Positions 42,765 through 53,290 of a DNA stretch of 64,000 nucleotides are shown in pieces. The position numbers and the translations under genes were made by a program. The stretch is from Ascarosepion bandense (Eukaryota; Mollusca; Cephalopoda; Sepiida; Sepiidae), in the NCBI GenBank assembly GCA_037127315.1, contig JBBBDQ010001293.1, positions 826,001 through 890,000 of the forward strand. The letters are read 5' to 3'. The notes under the pieces were generated by a model. That model worked only from the letters and a program-made list of their open reading frames with translations. It made no database searches and was not told the DNA's origin. How positions within the stretch are numbered: the stretch's first letter is position 1; each line of letters starts with the position of its first letter.

Positions 42765-42905
42765 CGAAGGATGAGGTAGAAGGACCGGAAATCTCTTCCT
42801 AAACAAGAAGCAAGGTGATCACCTCTACTCCTGTTTAATAGAAGTGGGTGGAGTGTGAAACCGGGCGATAGTAGGTACTATCTACTCCAATTTGGAAAAA
42901 GATAA
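42765..42905 (-). repeat. 145-bp unit upstream of LINE-A
   Basis: Single diverged copy of the unit tandemly repeated at 8150-8720: ccggaaatctcttcctaaac, gaagtgggtggagtgtgaaa and ccgggcgatag. The inverted repeat gatagta/tactatc replaces agataga/tctatct, so pairing is kept with different bases. Same orientation relative to LINE-A as in the tail elements. Confidence 0.75.
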
Positions 42906-42937
42906 GTGGTGAGTTAACTTAGTTTTAACTTAGTTAA

Positions 42938-43372
42938 AGTCCAAAGAAATTTCTTTGAAAATTACAAAAACACTCGTTCAAATGAACCATAGAATCAATC
43001 AAAAAATAGTAAAAAAATAAATACATAACTTTAGCGAGTTTCAAAAAATAAAAAAAATAAAAAAATCTTTCCAACTCAGCTTACCCCACTCACCTTTACA
43101 TGCCATTTGGTAAAATAAACTTATTTTGCCATTTTGGTCATAAATGACTGCGAGTGGAAGCTGCTAGCGGAAATAGCCCTGAGAGCTTAGTAAAAAAAAT
43201 GAAGTAAAAAAAGAAAAAAATGGAATAAATAATAACATGGGGCTTTAAAAGTCCCAAAAAATTTCTTTGAAAATTAGAAAAAGACTCGTTCAAAGGAACC
43301 ATAGAATCAATCAAAAAATAGTAAAAAATAAATACATGATTTTAACGAGTTTCAAAAAATAAAAAAATAAAA

Positions 43373-43375
<3 letters not shown>
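42938..43375. repeat. Two direct copies of a 125-bp A-rich repeat
   Basis: 42938-43073 and 43250-43375 share aaatttctttgaaaatta, ccatagaatcaatcaaaaaa and cgagtttcaaaaaataaaa; they are about 310 bp apart, suggesting a local duplication. Confidence 0.85.

Positions 43376-43385
<10 letters not shown>

Positions 43386-43420
<35 letters not shown>
43386..43420. repeat. (GT)n microsatellite
   Basis: GT repeats following a short AT run. Confidence 0.95.
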
Positions 43421-43423
<3 letters not shown>

Positions 43424-44019
43424 AAACAAGTACTTATCATTTAAACTTCTTGAGCTGGTTGCCTTTTTACAGAATCAATGCATTTAATTTCATTTAATAT
43501 TTAATTTTAACCGTTAATCTTCTTTTTAAAGAGATAAACATTTTTGCTTCTTAATTAATCTGTTTTGCATGTCAATAAACAATAAGGAAAAATAATCCCC
43601 AGATTTAGGTAGGAAGTAAATTATAAGCATATACAAGCATGTCTGGGAGAGGAAGAAGTAAGAAAATGCACACAGGGGAAACGGTGTGATAATATACAGT
43701 GGAAATAAGAAAGAGGTTGGGAAGATAACATGAGCGGCAACGTAATATGAATTTTAAAAAAATTTGGCCAGGAATTAATTGTAGATAGATAGGTTTGTTG
43801 TAACGAAGTATAAAACTAAATCTCCTGGCATTATTTGAACTTTCATTGGCTCTTTCCGCATGTCTCTTTTTTTTTTTATTTTTTTTTATCTTGTTTTGCT
43901 CTTTGGTTTTTATTTCCTCTGTGTCCTTCCCCTTTTTAAAAATTCCCCTTTTGTTTTCTCTATCTTTTCTATCCCCTTTACCTCGTACGAAAAATTTTGC
44001 CAATAAAATGAAGTTAATT
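43421..44019. other. Unannotated stretch
   Basis: T-rich, with short frames on both strands that look compositional. Possibly the decayed body of the repeat H element whose ribozyme-like end is at 44052. Confidence 0.35.
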
Positions 44020-44142
44020 TTTCTCAGTTTTCTTTACAAAAATAACGTTTACTACCTGATGAAACATTGTTCTTTCAATGTCGAAACAAAATGTACACTT
44101 TTGTAGTAGATTGTAGTTTGTACATGTTCTAAAGTATAATTT

Positions 44143-44184
<42 letters not shown>

Positions 44185-44302
44185 ACGTACCTTCACTTAA
44201 TCGCTAAAGAGCAGCATAGCATAAAAATGTTCTTTCAATGTCGAAACAAAATGTACACTCTTGTAGTAAATTGTAGTTTGTACATGTTCTAAAGTATAAT
44301 TT

Positions 44303-44356
<54 letters not shown>

Positions 44357-44410
44357 TGTATGTATTTTACGTACCTCCACTAAATCGGTAAAGAGCAGCA
44401 TAGCATAAAA
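44020..44410 (+). mobile_element. Repeat H: hammerhead-bearing unit with a tandem partial copy
   Basis: 44067-44225 and 44228-44410 are near-identical in order: ttctttcaatgtcgaaacaa, (TA)n, ttttacgtacctccac, gagcagcatagcataaaaa. The first copy begins with a whole hammerhead-like motif; the second lacks its CTGATGA. TA tracts are at 44148-44181 and 44308-44353. The relation to 29385-29530 shows it is dispersed. Confidence 0.75.
44052..44109 (+). ncRNA. Hammerhead ribozyme-like motif, type I layout
   Basis: Stem I CTAC (44052-44055), CTGATGA (44056-44062), stem II ACATTG/CAATGT (44064-44069 with 44076-44081) closed by a non-canonical A-C pair at 44063/44082, GAAA (44083-44086), stem III CAAAA/TTTTG (44087-44091 with 44099-44103) with loop TGTACAC, TA (44104-44105, predicted cleavage after A44105), stem I strand GTAG (44106-44109). 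All core bases agree with the hammerhead consensus and the closing stem III pair is C-G. The related copy at 29488-29432 has a perfect stem II. Confidence 0.72.
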
Positions 44411-44419
44411 AATTCCCAA

Positions 44420-45390
44420 ACTTAATAAAAACGAACGTTTTCAATCAAAATGTTTATTATTAAAAGGAAAGATCAAAGTATTTTAAAATAATTTTTTTAA
44501 CTTTTTAATCCTTTGTAACACGTTCAAAATTTTAGTAAAAATCTTGTTTTATTTTCCTTACGTTACGAGAGTTTACAGTTGTTTACAATTGTTCCGCTGA
44601 TAAACACATTAATTTGCAAACTCTTGCAAAGATTAAGTAATGGTCGAAATTTAATGAAACTTTTAGGAATGATTCACAAATGAATGAGATTATTTAGAAA
44701 TCATTATTTAAAAAATCTTGGTAAAAATATATGTTTTTACATATGTTAAGCCACCTTCACGTAAATTCATAAAATTTCAAGACATTTTGTAGGTATGATT
44801 GGTTTTATTAGTTAAACACAGGACTCATTGCGGAATGTAAATCATATATTATTCTTTTCAACCAGTTGGCGCCTCTGTCCGAAAATAGTAACATAGAAAA
44901 CGCAATAAAACAATGACATTATTTAATTAGATAATCTTTAATGAATAATATAAATTAAGGACTTTATAGTCTGAAGAAAAAAACTTCGATTAATAATGAA
45001 ATTTTAAAGGAATTGTTTTCATTTTTTTAATTATAACGATTTATAACGTTTCAATTTTTTTTTAATATTTCAAGACTTGCAGACGTTACTTTCAGTTGTT
45101 AAGTGAAGAAACTATTGATATTTAAATATAAGGTCAGTTATTAATTATTAACAGTCACTTATTCAAAAATGCATTATTTTACAAGTATGCTTTTCGGAAT
45201 ATTATTTGATCTTTTGCGTGAATGAAGTTCATGTCTTTCTTCTCTTGACCATGAGGCTCCTTTAAGTCTAAACTACCTCCTACCAATTAAGCAAAGGCTG
45301 TTTTATCCCTGACCCCCATTTTTTGTCTGGGAGATTTATTTATACACATGTGAAAGAAACAGCATAATATTGTTTTCCTTTTATTATTAT
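44420..45390. other. Unannotated AT-rich stretch
   Basis: No recognised gene or shared repeat. Confidence 0.5.
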
Positions 45391-45397
45391 TTTTCAG

Positions 45398-45724
45398 TCA
45401 AGAGTAAAAGCAACAGTCTGACACGTCTGCAATCATCCTTTTAATAGGAAGGACATGAAAAGAATCAACGACACTAAGTTGGGTTGTGTGCGTTACATTC
45501 CAACATATATTAGACACGCATGCGCGCACCGAGACACCCTGATACGAGTAAAGGGATATGATTAGATCCCATGGAACACAGGCTGCATCTAAAATCTCAC
45601 GCATGGAAGTAAAACGCCGATAATAAAGCAACCGATGAATCGGCACCTCTTTTGGTCTGAACAAATACTGACTAATCATTCGAGGGTAGCCAAGCGAAAG
45701 ACGAACATAAGGGAAGGGCACCAA
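45398..45724 (-). other. Unrecognised 108-codon open frame
   Basis: An open minus-strand frame (begins MVPFPYVRLSLGYPRM) in a segment noticeably less AT-rich than its flanks. I recognise no domain, signal peptide or transposon motif, and no promoter or splice signals stand out. It could be an exon remnant, part of an unknown repeat or chance. Confidence 0.2.
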
Positions 45725-46009
45725 GATCTAAAATCTGTTTTAAAACTTACATATCAGACGAAAGGAAATAGGTGAGACGTGAGTGCTAATAGTTGTATCA
45801 AATGGTTCATCATCAGTCAGTATCGACCCCAAGAGGAAGCTGATCTACTGATAAGTTATTTTTTTATCATGGTGTTATCCAACCGTAAAGTGGAAGACAT
45901 AGCTGGAACTTATTAATGACTGAAAAGTGTTATTTATTAGTGACTTGAATAAGTTTTCATCAATTTTACATGAAAAGTAATGTTTTGTTTTGTTTTTTAC
46001 AAAGATTCA

Positions 46010-47220
46010 TGTCACTGAAAGTATTGTCCATCGCTCGTCTCTACATTTTTCAATCTTTCTTGCAACATTAGAATTCCATGTCCGAAAAACGACACTTCTT
46101 TTGAGGCTAACCAAGAGTCGACCTATCTTTTTAGCATCTTCATAAAAATAAAAGTGAAGCTCAGCCAGGACATGTACATAGATCGGAACAAGTGATGAGC
46201 AGAAGGTGCAATGTCTGGTGAATACAGCGGATGGGGTACGACTTCCTATTTAAGTGATTCCGTGTAGATTTCAACAGTTTTACAACATATGCCATAGCGT
46301 TTTCATGTTTCTAAACAAACTTGTCGATCCTATGCTCGTATACCGGCCTTTTTTTTCAATGCTCGACTCAGACGCATCATTTATAGTCTATAGTGATCTC
46401 TCAAGACAGTTTCCATCAGTTTGAGCAGCACATAATGGACTCTACCCAGCTGATTCCATCAAATGTAGAGCAGAAGCATCGAACTACAAATATTTGGATT
46501 TGCCGCTCCAATATTTGTGATTAGCCAGGCTTAACCCACGATCTTCTACGCTTAGGTTTATTGTAGTGTATCCACTTCTCATCGACAGTCACGGCACAAT
46601 GCAAAAAACTTATCCTTTTCTGTCGTTGAAGCAGCTGTTCACAAGTCACAAGACGCCGTTCGACTTATCTCTGCTTCAACTCGTATAGCACCAAATGACC
46701 TTGATTTTAAATCATTCTTAATGCTTTCGACCGTTTCGAAACAGTTTGCGTGATCCACAATTTCATCTGACATGTGTCTTCACGAAGTAATGCCTTCAAT
46801 TCTTCAAATCTTTTTCTGTACACTAGTGACTTCTTTATCTTCAACACGAAAATCATTACGTTTGAAGTGACGAAAGACATGTCGAACTGTTGTTTTCGGT
46901 TGCTATAAGTCTCAACAGCAATTCTGTGAGCTTCAGCTGCTGTTTTCTTTTGAATAAATACTGCAGTAAAATTTCCCGCAATTACAGTTTCTTCGGCACG
47001 AAATCCGACTTGCTATGAAAACCAAAGTTGTTTACGATGCACAAAAATAAATAAGTAAAATAGAATAAAATAAAATTAATTGAAATGAAAATAAAAATGT
47101 AACTGCACTACATTTAAAAAGTGTTCTGGGTATGACTGTAAAGACTTACACTGAATTTCAAGCTTGCTTGTATTACTTCCTTATAGATGCCTTACCATCT
47201 GAAATTCTGGAAAAACGCAC
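46010..47220 (-). pseudogene. mariner transposase remnant (DD34D type)
   Basis: Minus strand: VTVDEKWIHYNKPKRRRSWV near 46600-46540 holds the first catalytic aspartate (VDEKW, usually GDEKW) and the SWVKPG motif; further on YSPDIAPSAHHLFRSM near 46240-46190 corresponds to YSPDLAPSDYHLF, with the last catalytic aspartate position reading A (SAHH for SDYH). The middle aspartate region (HDNARPH) is decayed to HENAMAY. Frameshifts throughout. An 80-bp A-rich segment at 47035-47118 interrupts the N-terminal side. Inactive. Confidence 0.88.
47035..47118. repeat. A-rich 85-bp repeat (inverted partner at 49236-49322)
   Basis: aatagaataaaataaaatta to tgtaactgcactacattt is an almost exact reverse complement of 49236-49322. 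Similarity also covers the neighbouring bases cgatgcacaa / ttgtgcgtcg. Confidence 0.8.
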
Positions 47221-47454
47221 GCGATTCTGGAAAACAGCGAAGACTTATTCAAGGTCTTAATAATATTTATGTTTGTTTGTTTGTTTAGTGGCATACAAAC
47301 AAATTTTGGTCTTTAATTGCTTTATATCTATTTTTTTCAAAATCATATTACAGGTATTTTTTTAAATATGTATTGGTGTATTTTTTAATGTATCTCTTGT
47401 ATTCTTTCAGAACTGATTTGTTTTTTTTGTTTTCTTTTTTCAAAGCCAAAGATA

Positions 47455-48345
47455 GAAAAAGGGCGTAAGACAAGGGTGTGTCTTTTCACCCGATCTATCT
47501 AACTTGTACAAGGAGAATATTTTGAGCACACTAAACGTTTTGCCAGGATTTGTCATCGGAGGCCACAATTTGAACAACATAAGGTACGCAGATGATACAG
47601 TGCTGATTGCAGACGCGGAAAGGAAACCACAAGACCTCCTCCAGAAGGTAGCTGAGGAGAGTGACAAAAAAGTACTACAAATAAACTGCAAAAAAACCGA
47701 ATGCATGGTCATCAGCAAAAAGAGCAGCCCAAAATGCTAATTACAGGTGGGGGATACTAAAATCAAGCAAGTACAAAAATTTAAATACTTGGGATGTGTT
47801 CTAACAGAAGACGGAATGTGTGACACAGAGATCCGAAGGTTAATTGACATGGCGAAGGACGCGTTTCAGAAGCTCAGTAATGTATTAACAGGCGGGAAAA
47901 TTTTGCTAGTAACAAAGAAAAGAGTACTGGATTGCTGTGTGGTGTTCGTTCTTCAATATGGCATTGAATGCTGGATAATATCATCAAAGATTAAGGAAAA
48001 ACTTGAAGCAGTTGAACTGTGGTTCTACAGAAGAATGTTGCGGATATCATGGACCGAGTGTGTGGACAATTATGAGGTTTTGGAAAAGATGGAAAATTAA
48101 TATTGAGCATCAGGAAAGGACAACTAATGTTCCTGGGACATGCAATGAGGAAGGCGGGCTTGGGTAACCTGATGCTAACAGTCCAGACAGAGGGAAAATG
48201 AGACAGGGTAAAGCAGCGGATAACATATTTGAGAGGCCTGAGCAAATGGTTGACAGAACGGGGGTTGCGTGGTGTTAGAGGAGAAAATGTGCTAAGAGGC
48301 ACCCGGGAGAGGGAGACGTGGAAGGCCTGAATTGACAAATCACAT
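47455..48345 (+). mobile_element. RTE-like LINE, RT to 3' end
   Basis: Plus strand: GVRQGCVFSPDLSNLYKENI (47460-47520), IRYADDTVLIAD with intact catalytic aspartates (47580-47620), LQINCKKTECMVIS (about 47675-47720), a stop at 47738, then GDTKIKQVQKFKYLGCVLTE, CDTEIRRLIDMAKDAFQKLS, VLQYGIECWIISSKIKEKLE and EKMEN (stop at 48098), and the 3' segment to cacatagaagaataag (48338-48353). This is the best preserved RTE copy, 5'-truncated and interrupted. Confidence 0.9.
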
Positions 48346-48469
48346 AGAAGAATAAGATTTTTGGCAAATTTCTTTTGAAAAAATTATTGCTAGTATTTTA
48401 TTTTTCAAAAATATATGGTTGGAAAATTTTCTTCTGAAAATGTAAAGCTTGTAATATTTTTTAAATGTT

Positions 48470-48535
48470 TGAGTTTGAGTTTTGTTTAACGGCATTTGAC
48501 CTCTATATGTTATTTAATGCCAAAAAAGGTGGGGT
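48470..48535 (+). repeat. Short dispersed repeat (also at 26885-26935)
   Basis: gttttgtttaacggcattt and atttaatgcca resemble gtttttgtttatggcatat and catttattgcca at the 3' end of the composite SINE. May be a shared retroposon 3' end. Confidence 0.45.
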
Positions 48536-48548
48536 TTTATGGTATTTT

Positions 48549-48880
48549 ATTTATAATGTTAGGATGTGCGTTGTGGCGCAGTGGATATCGACTCGGAACG
48601 AGAAATCGGAGAGCCGAGTTCGAATTCCAGTTGAATTCCTTGCATTCACTTACGCGCAAATACCATTGGGAAAGGTATTAATCCGTCTATTCCTTCCAGT
48701 TATGGGTTAAATAGCAGGACAGATTGGGTTCTATAGCCTTGGTCGGCAACCAGTCTACCGCAGAAAGCAATGGCAACCTACTTCGGGATAATCTTCTGCC
48801 CAGTCAGTCATGTCTCTTTCGAGACATGATCGCCCAAGCGTGTATCACGTATGGCAATTAACTGACTGATTTATAATGTT
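48549..48880 (+). mobile_element. SINE-1, full-length reference copy with 12-bp target duplications
   Basis: ATTTATAATGTT at 48549-48560 and 48869-48880 flank a 308-bp element (48561-48868). Head: gcgttgtggcgcagtggata (A-box-like gtggcgcagtgg), gccgagttcgaattccagt (B-box-like). Body: attaatccgtc, tatgggttaaatagcaggac, ggttctatagccttgg, caaccagtctaccgcagaaa. 3' end: CATGTCTC-TTTC-GAGACATG hairpin (48809-48828), tgtatcacgtatggc, aactgactg. There is no poly(A). A tRNA-derived pol III SINE; the 3' third is probably recognised by a partner LINE not identified here. Confidence 0.95.
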
Positions 48881-49059
48881 CGGTTATAGTGAAAAAGTTG
48901 TTTTAGTCTAGTTTTGTATTCAAAAGTATTTTACTGAGAATATTTTTTTTTCGAAAATGTGTTATAATTTTTTTTTTCAAAAATGTATTATTGGTAATAT
49001 TTTTCTTTCAAGAATGTATATATTTCTATAAAAATTTATTTTTATACTTTCATAGTGTT

Positions 49060-49200
49060 TTGACCCGACTTTGAGGATTAACTATTCATCCATAACTTGG
49101 AGTCTAACAGGTACTACTAATCTAGGTCAGAATGGACGTGGGATCAACAGCAATTAAGAGGTGCTGCTCACAACCCCCGAATTAGAGGCCTTGCGGCCGG
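49060..49200 (+). repeat. Dispersed repeat Y
   Basis: ggagtctaacaggtactact and aacagcaattaagaggtgct correspond to 50250-50330; weaker forms at 21275 and 49371-49450. Confidence 0.65.
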
Positions 49201-49235
49201 ATGCAGCTTACAGTCATCCCCAGGACATTTTTAAA

Positions 49236-49322
49236 ATGTAGTGCAGTTACATTTTTATTTTCATTTCAATTAATTTTATTTTATTCTATTTTATTTGTTT
49301 ATTTTGTGCGTCGTAAATGTAT
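49236..49322. repeat. 85-bp repeat, inverted partner of 47035-47118
   Basis: Near-identical reverse complement of 47035-47118; the partner is inside a mariner remnant. Confidence 0.8.
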
Positions 49323-49449
49323 TTCTGGTACGTTATATATAAAAATGCATGTTTATCCTAACATTGCATTTCGACCCTAGTTTGAGGATTAACGAATTAC
49401 CCTTAGTTGGGGCCAGCCTATGAGATTTGAAAAAGAAATCACTCGACTG

Positions 49450-50200
49450 GCGGTCGAGGTCGAGTGTAATTTTATTGCCTCGAAATTATTTTACTCGACC
49501 GACTCTATTTTCTAAATAGTCACCTCACTGAAAACAAAAACAGAAAATTTAATTAAAATTTCGAACGTGTTAGAAAGAATTGAAAAATTATTTAAAAATA
49601 ACAAAATTTGATCTTTCCTCTTAATAATAGCTCAAATATTTTGATGATAAAACTATGTTTTTATTAAGTTTGAGTTCTTTTAACATCATGATATGCTGTT
49701 GTTTTTCATTTTTTTTTTTAAATTGAGTAGACGTACCTATCGCTGTTTCTTTCTTCTGTTTGACTACAGCTTCCATCTCAGAGACGATAAAAAAATAACA
49801 AACTGATTTTCTCAACGATTTTCTATAAAAAAATTACTTACTTGTATAATTTATTTTTCGATGCGTGGTTCTAAGAAGTATGCGCTTTTTTTTTCTTTCT
49901 TTCAAATGTTCGTTTTTACTTTTCGTAAGCAATTTGGGTGACCGAGATATTTTGGCTCCTCTCTGGAAGTGTTAATTAAACGAATGTTTACACTGACCGG
50001 GATGATAAAAGCGAAATCAAAGACTTCAGTAATGTCATTGTAGGTCATTCTAAGTAACATCTTCAATGACATACTTTTGGGTTGTAAAAGTTGGGTTAGG
50101 TTTTTCAATATTTGAACGGACACGTTTCATTGCTAGATTTATAATCCACCGCAGGCGAGTAAAGTAATAATCTTTAATCGCCAAATTAAGTTTTTAATCG
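49450..50200. other. Unannotated stretch
   Basis: No recognised gene. A frame at 49902-50123 on the minus strand (SREEPKYLGHPNCLRKV) has no known motif. Confidence 0.4.
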
Positions 50201-50380
50201 TATGACCCGATCGGGTTAGTGAAATCTCTAAGGCTGGTTGGGGGCCATACAGGTACTACCACCTCTGTCTATGGTGGACCCAAGGACAAAAACAATTAAG
50301 AGGTGGGTTCACGTTCCTCAAAACCTCCCGATCAGCAACCGTGCTACCGGAATAAGTTGTCCAACCCAGGACCGATTTAG
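50200..50380 (+). repeat. Dispersed repeat Y
   Basis: gggccatacaggtactacca and aacaattaagaggtgggttc align with 49090-49190. Confidence 0.65.
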
Positions 50381-50739
50381 TATCTCATTTCCGAGGTGAG
50401 AATTTATCAATAATCTTCAATTATTTAGAAATATTGTATCTATAACGACTTCTCTAGCAGACAGGGTGAAAACAACAGTTTGAATTAATACAAGAATGTT
50501 GAAAATTGTTAGTTGTCATATTAAAATGCATTACTTACATTAAATATTGACAGTGAGCTTTACGTTCGAAAATGTTAGGTTTACCGTCTGCGATATTTCG
50601 CTATAATAATACCAAACACGTTTACTAATGTTTGTCATTTTTAACAATGTTCACACTTTAAAAAGTCCAAAATCCACGTGAAGTAGTGAGTTACTGAGTA
50701 AGAAGTATAGTTTGTAGGGAGATGTAGGGAAGATAACCA

Positions 50740-51010
50740 TAGCCGGACATGTTAATGTAGTGATCGGAGTGACTTCCTCTTGGGAGTTGATTCCACAAAG
50801 GAGCGGATCGTGGGAAGTAGCTGCTCATATCTCACGTATAGAATACGAAGGGAATTCTTATCGTTCGCTACAATGCGCGAAGCATGTTGGGTTTTAGCCA
50901 TCATGGTTAGAACTGGTGGAACTAAAAAATGTAGTTTGTGGGAACATTTTCCATGAAAATAGCGGTAAAGCGTCAAAAGTCTTGTTACGTTTCACCAACG
51001 GGGAAGGTTT
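50740..51010 (-). mobile_element. Fragment of a second LINE family (C-terminal region)
   Basis: Minus-strand frame holds KLHFLVPPVLTMMAKTQHAS then NSLRILYVRYEQLLPTIRSF, reminiscent of the last part of CR1-type proteins where residues F.PR..R.WN.LP would be found. It is not close to LINE-A. Tentative. Confidence 0.35.
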
Positions 51011-52035
51011 CGAGACTAGAAAATAAATAATCACCGACAAGGACGCGAATATTTTTAACTATCGAGACTGGAAAGTGAAAACTGGTTAGCTCCTGATCAT
51101 ATAAGGTAGGAGTATATCATTTTCGGCCTAATTTGGTTATTGTAAATGTAGCAATAAATATTGACCTTCATATGTTCATTAGTATTAGCTATGGAGTGTC
51201 ATGCTTTAACACATTCGCATCTAGTATAGGATAACAAACAAGAGCAGTGATAATCTTTCGCTCTTTGTTCTCAGTCTTTAAGAGTTTTATAGTAATGTAG
51301 TTGGTTTATGTCGAGTCAAGAAGTTTAATTTTAAATCTGCTTTCCAACGGGCTAAGTAACTTTGTATTCAGATCAGTTTTTAAAGAAACAGTTTTAAAAA
51401 TTATAGTTTGAAGAAGGCTTCTCTTAACTTCGCCATCTTTTCTTTTCTTTTTTTTACACCTTAGTTTCTATGATCACCTTAGTTTTATATGATTCCCGAG
51501 GTATTTAACTGCATTTGACTCACTCCTAAACAATCCTATTCTACTAAATTCAGATAGGCATTTCCACACTAAGTGGCTTAGAATGTTTTGGTAATTTTTC
51601 ATTTATATGATAATTATAATGGCGAGATTATTCGTTCCTTTATAAGGAGATATTAGGTATTCATTATCCAAACAATTAACATTTCTGTCGTTTGAAGATT
51701 ATCAAATGTGTCTCTTTAAAGAATTTTCAGAAAATAGGTTTCTCAAGTTATAGTATTGATGGCGGTTTCTTCCTACTCTTATTTTAAAGTAAATTCAACA
51801 TTAATGGAAGTCAACAAGTTGTTTATGTCATTATATTCTATTCGAATTATATGTGCTATCAATTTTAGTTGTAACTGCCGTTAAAGGTTTTTAAGTGACG
51901 TGGTTTGTGTTATTTGGTATTTCTATTTATTCTGTAGTGACAGTATACAACAATGCGAAGAAAGAGATTCCTCTTCCCAGGCTTTATTCGATTTATCAAT
52001 TTTTAATCATTGATCTGACAAAACGGTTGTATATA
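51011..52035. other. Unannotated intron-like stretch
   Basis: AT-rich with no shared repeats and no coding exon I can defend. If the ANKS1-like gene is on the plus strand, this is intron 5' of its exon. Confidence 0.45.
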
Positions 52036-52294
52036 TGTTATGTCGCCAAGTGTAAATGAATAACTCAACAACAGAATCAGAATATAAGTTGTATTCCGCG
52101 GAAAGACGGTTAGTAGGTACAGAAGTGATTAGTAATATTTACAGTAGAAAAGATACAAGAGTCCAATCCGTCGTAAGACGTGTGTATACGTGATTACTTC
52201 CGGTACGCCACCGGAAGTGTGACTAACACTTCACTGACTCGCACTGACTCTCAAGTGACTCTCTACGACTCCGTGCGCCTCTCTACGACTCATT

Positions 52295-53255
52295 ATTTAG
52301 CTGTCCCTCCCAGTAAGGGCAACATATGACACATAGTCAGTTTATATCTGAGCTTTCCGGGCGATATGGCCCGGCCAAAAAATGTCTGTCTATTTTTACC
52401 CAGTCGTGCCTCTACCCTTCGGCGGAACCACGACTGGGTTATTGCTCTCTGCTCGGAAGCAGAGAGCGCCCTCTACCCGAAGGCAGAGCGCTGACAGTGT
52501 CGTAGAGTCATCCAGCGACTCTGTACGACTCATTATTGAGCTGTCCCTCCCAGTAATGGCAACATGTGACACATGGACAGTTTGGACTGGGATTTCCGGG
52601 CTATATGGCCCAGCCAAAAAATATCTGTCTATTTTTGCCCAGTCGTGTCTCTACCCTTCGGCGGAACCACGACTGGGTTACTGCTCTCTGCTCGGAAGCA
52701 GAGAGCGCCCCCGCCCGAAGGCAGAGAGCTGACAGTGTCGTAGAGTCGTCCAGCGACTCTGTACGACTCATTATTTAGTTGTCCCTCCCAGTAAGGGCAA
52801 CATGTGACACATGGTCAGTTTAACTGGGATTTCCGGGTCATTTGGCCCGGCCAAAAAATGTCTGTCTATTTTTACCCAGTCGTGCCTCTACCCTTCGGCG
52901 AAACCACGACTAGGTTACTGCTCTCTGCTTGGAAGCAGAGAGCGCCCCCCTGCCCGAAGGCAGAGAGCTGACAGTGTCGTAGAGTCGTCAGTCTAGTGAC
53001 TCTGTACGACTCATTATTGAGTTGTCTCTCCCAGTAAGGGCAACATGTGACACATGGTCAGTTTGGACTGGGATTTCCGGGCTATATGGCCCAGCCAAAA
53101 AATATCTGTCTATTTTTGCCCAGTCGTGTCTCTACCCTTCGGCGGAACCACGACTGGGTTAATGCTCTCTGCTCGGAAGCAGAGAGCGTCCTCTACCCGA
53201 TGGCAGAGAACTGACAGTGTCGTAGAGACGTCCAGCGACTCGGTACGACTCTTCC
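52295..53255. repeat. Four 240-bp hairpin-rich tandem units
   Basis: Units begin (ctgtccctcccagtaa-type) at 52301, 52541, about 52780 and about 53022, spacing 239-242. Each contains in order: ccgggc/ggcccgg-type hairpin; CCCAGTCGTG/CACGACTGGG (52638-52647 with 52668-52677 in unit 2); GCTCTCTGCT-CGGA-AGCAGAGAGC (52683-52706); and AGAGTCG/CGACTCT within GTCGT/ACGAC (52737-52767). The third hairpin is perfect in all four units. Upstream there is another hairpin, CTTCCGGT/ACCGGAAG (about 52197-52217). Confidence 0.92.
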
Positions 53256-53268
53256 TGTAGAGAATCCA

Positions 53269-53290
53269 CCATTGCTATATATAGCAATGG
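53269..53290. promoter_or_regulatory. 22-bp perfect palindrome with TATA core
   Basis: CCATTGCTATA/TATAGCAATGG. The centre reads CTATATATAG, so it might serve as an LTR TATA box; being a palindrome it could as well be a protein site or hairpin. It lies 42 bp before the LTR end. Confidence 0.5.

Noticed and set aside
43605..44003. 132-codon lysine-rich minus-strand frame
   Set aside because: Compositional (A/G-rich) sequence with no domain; likely chance.
48561..48640. Possible tRNA gene at the SINE-1 head
   Set aside because: Repeated about fifteen times with the same non-tRNA body; flanking duplications show retroposition.
52382..53260. Four similar plus-strand frames of 61-116 codons
   Set aside because: Produced by the 240-bp LTR units; hairpin structure, not codon use, explains the conservation.
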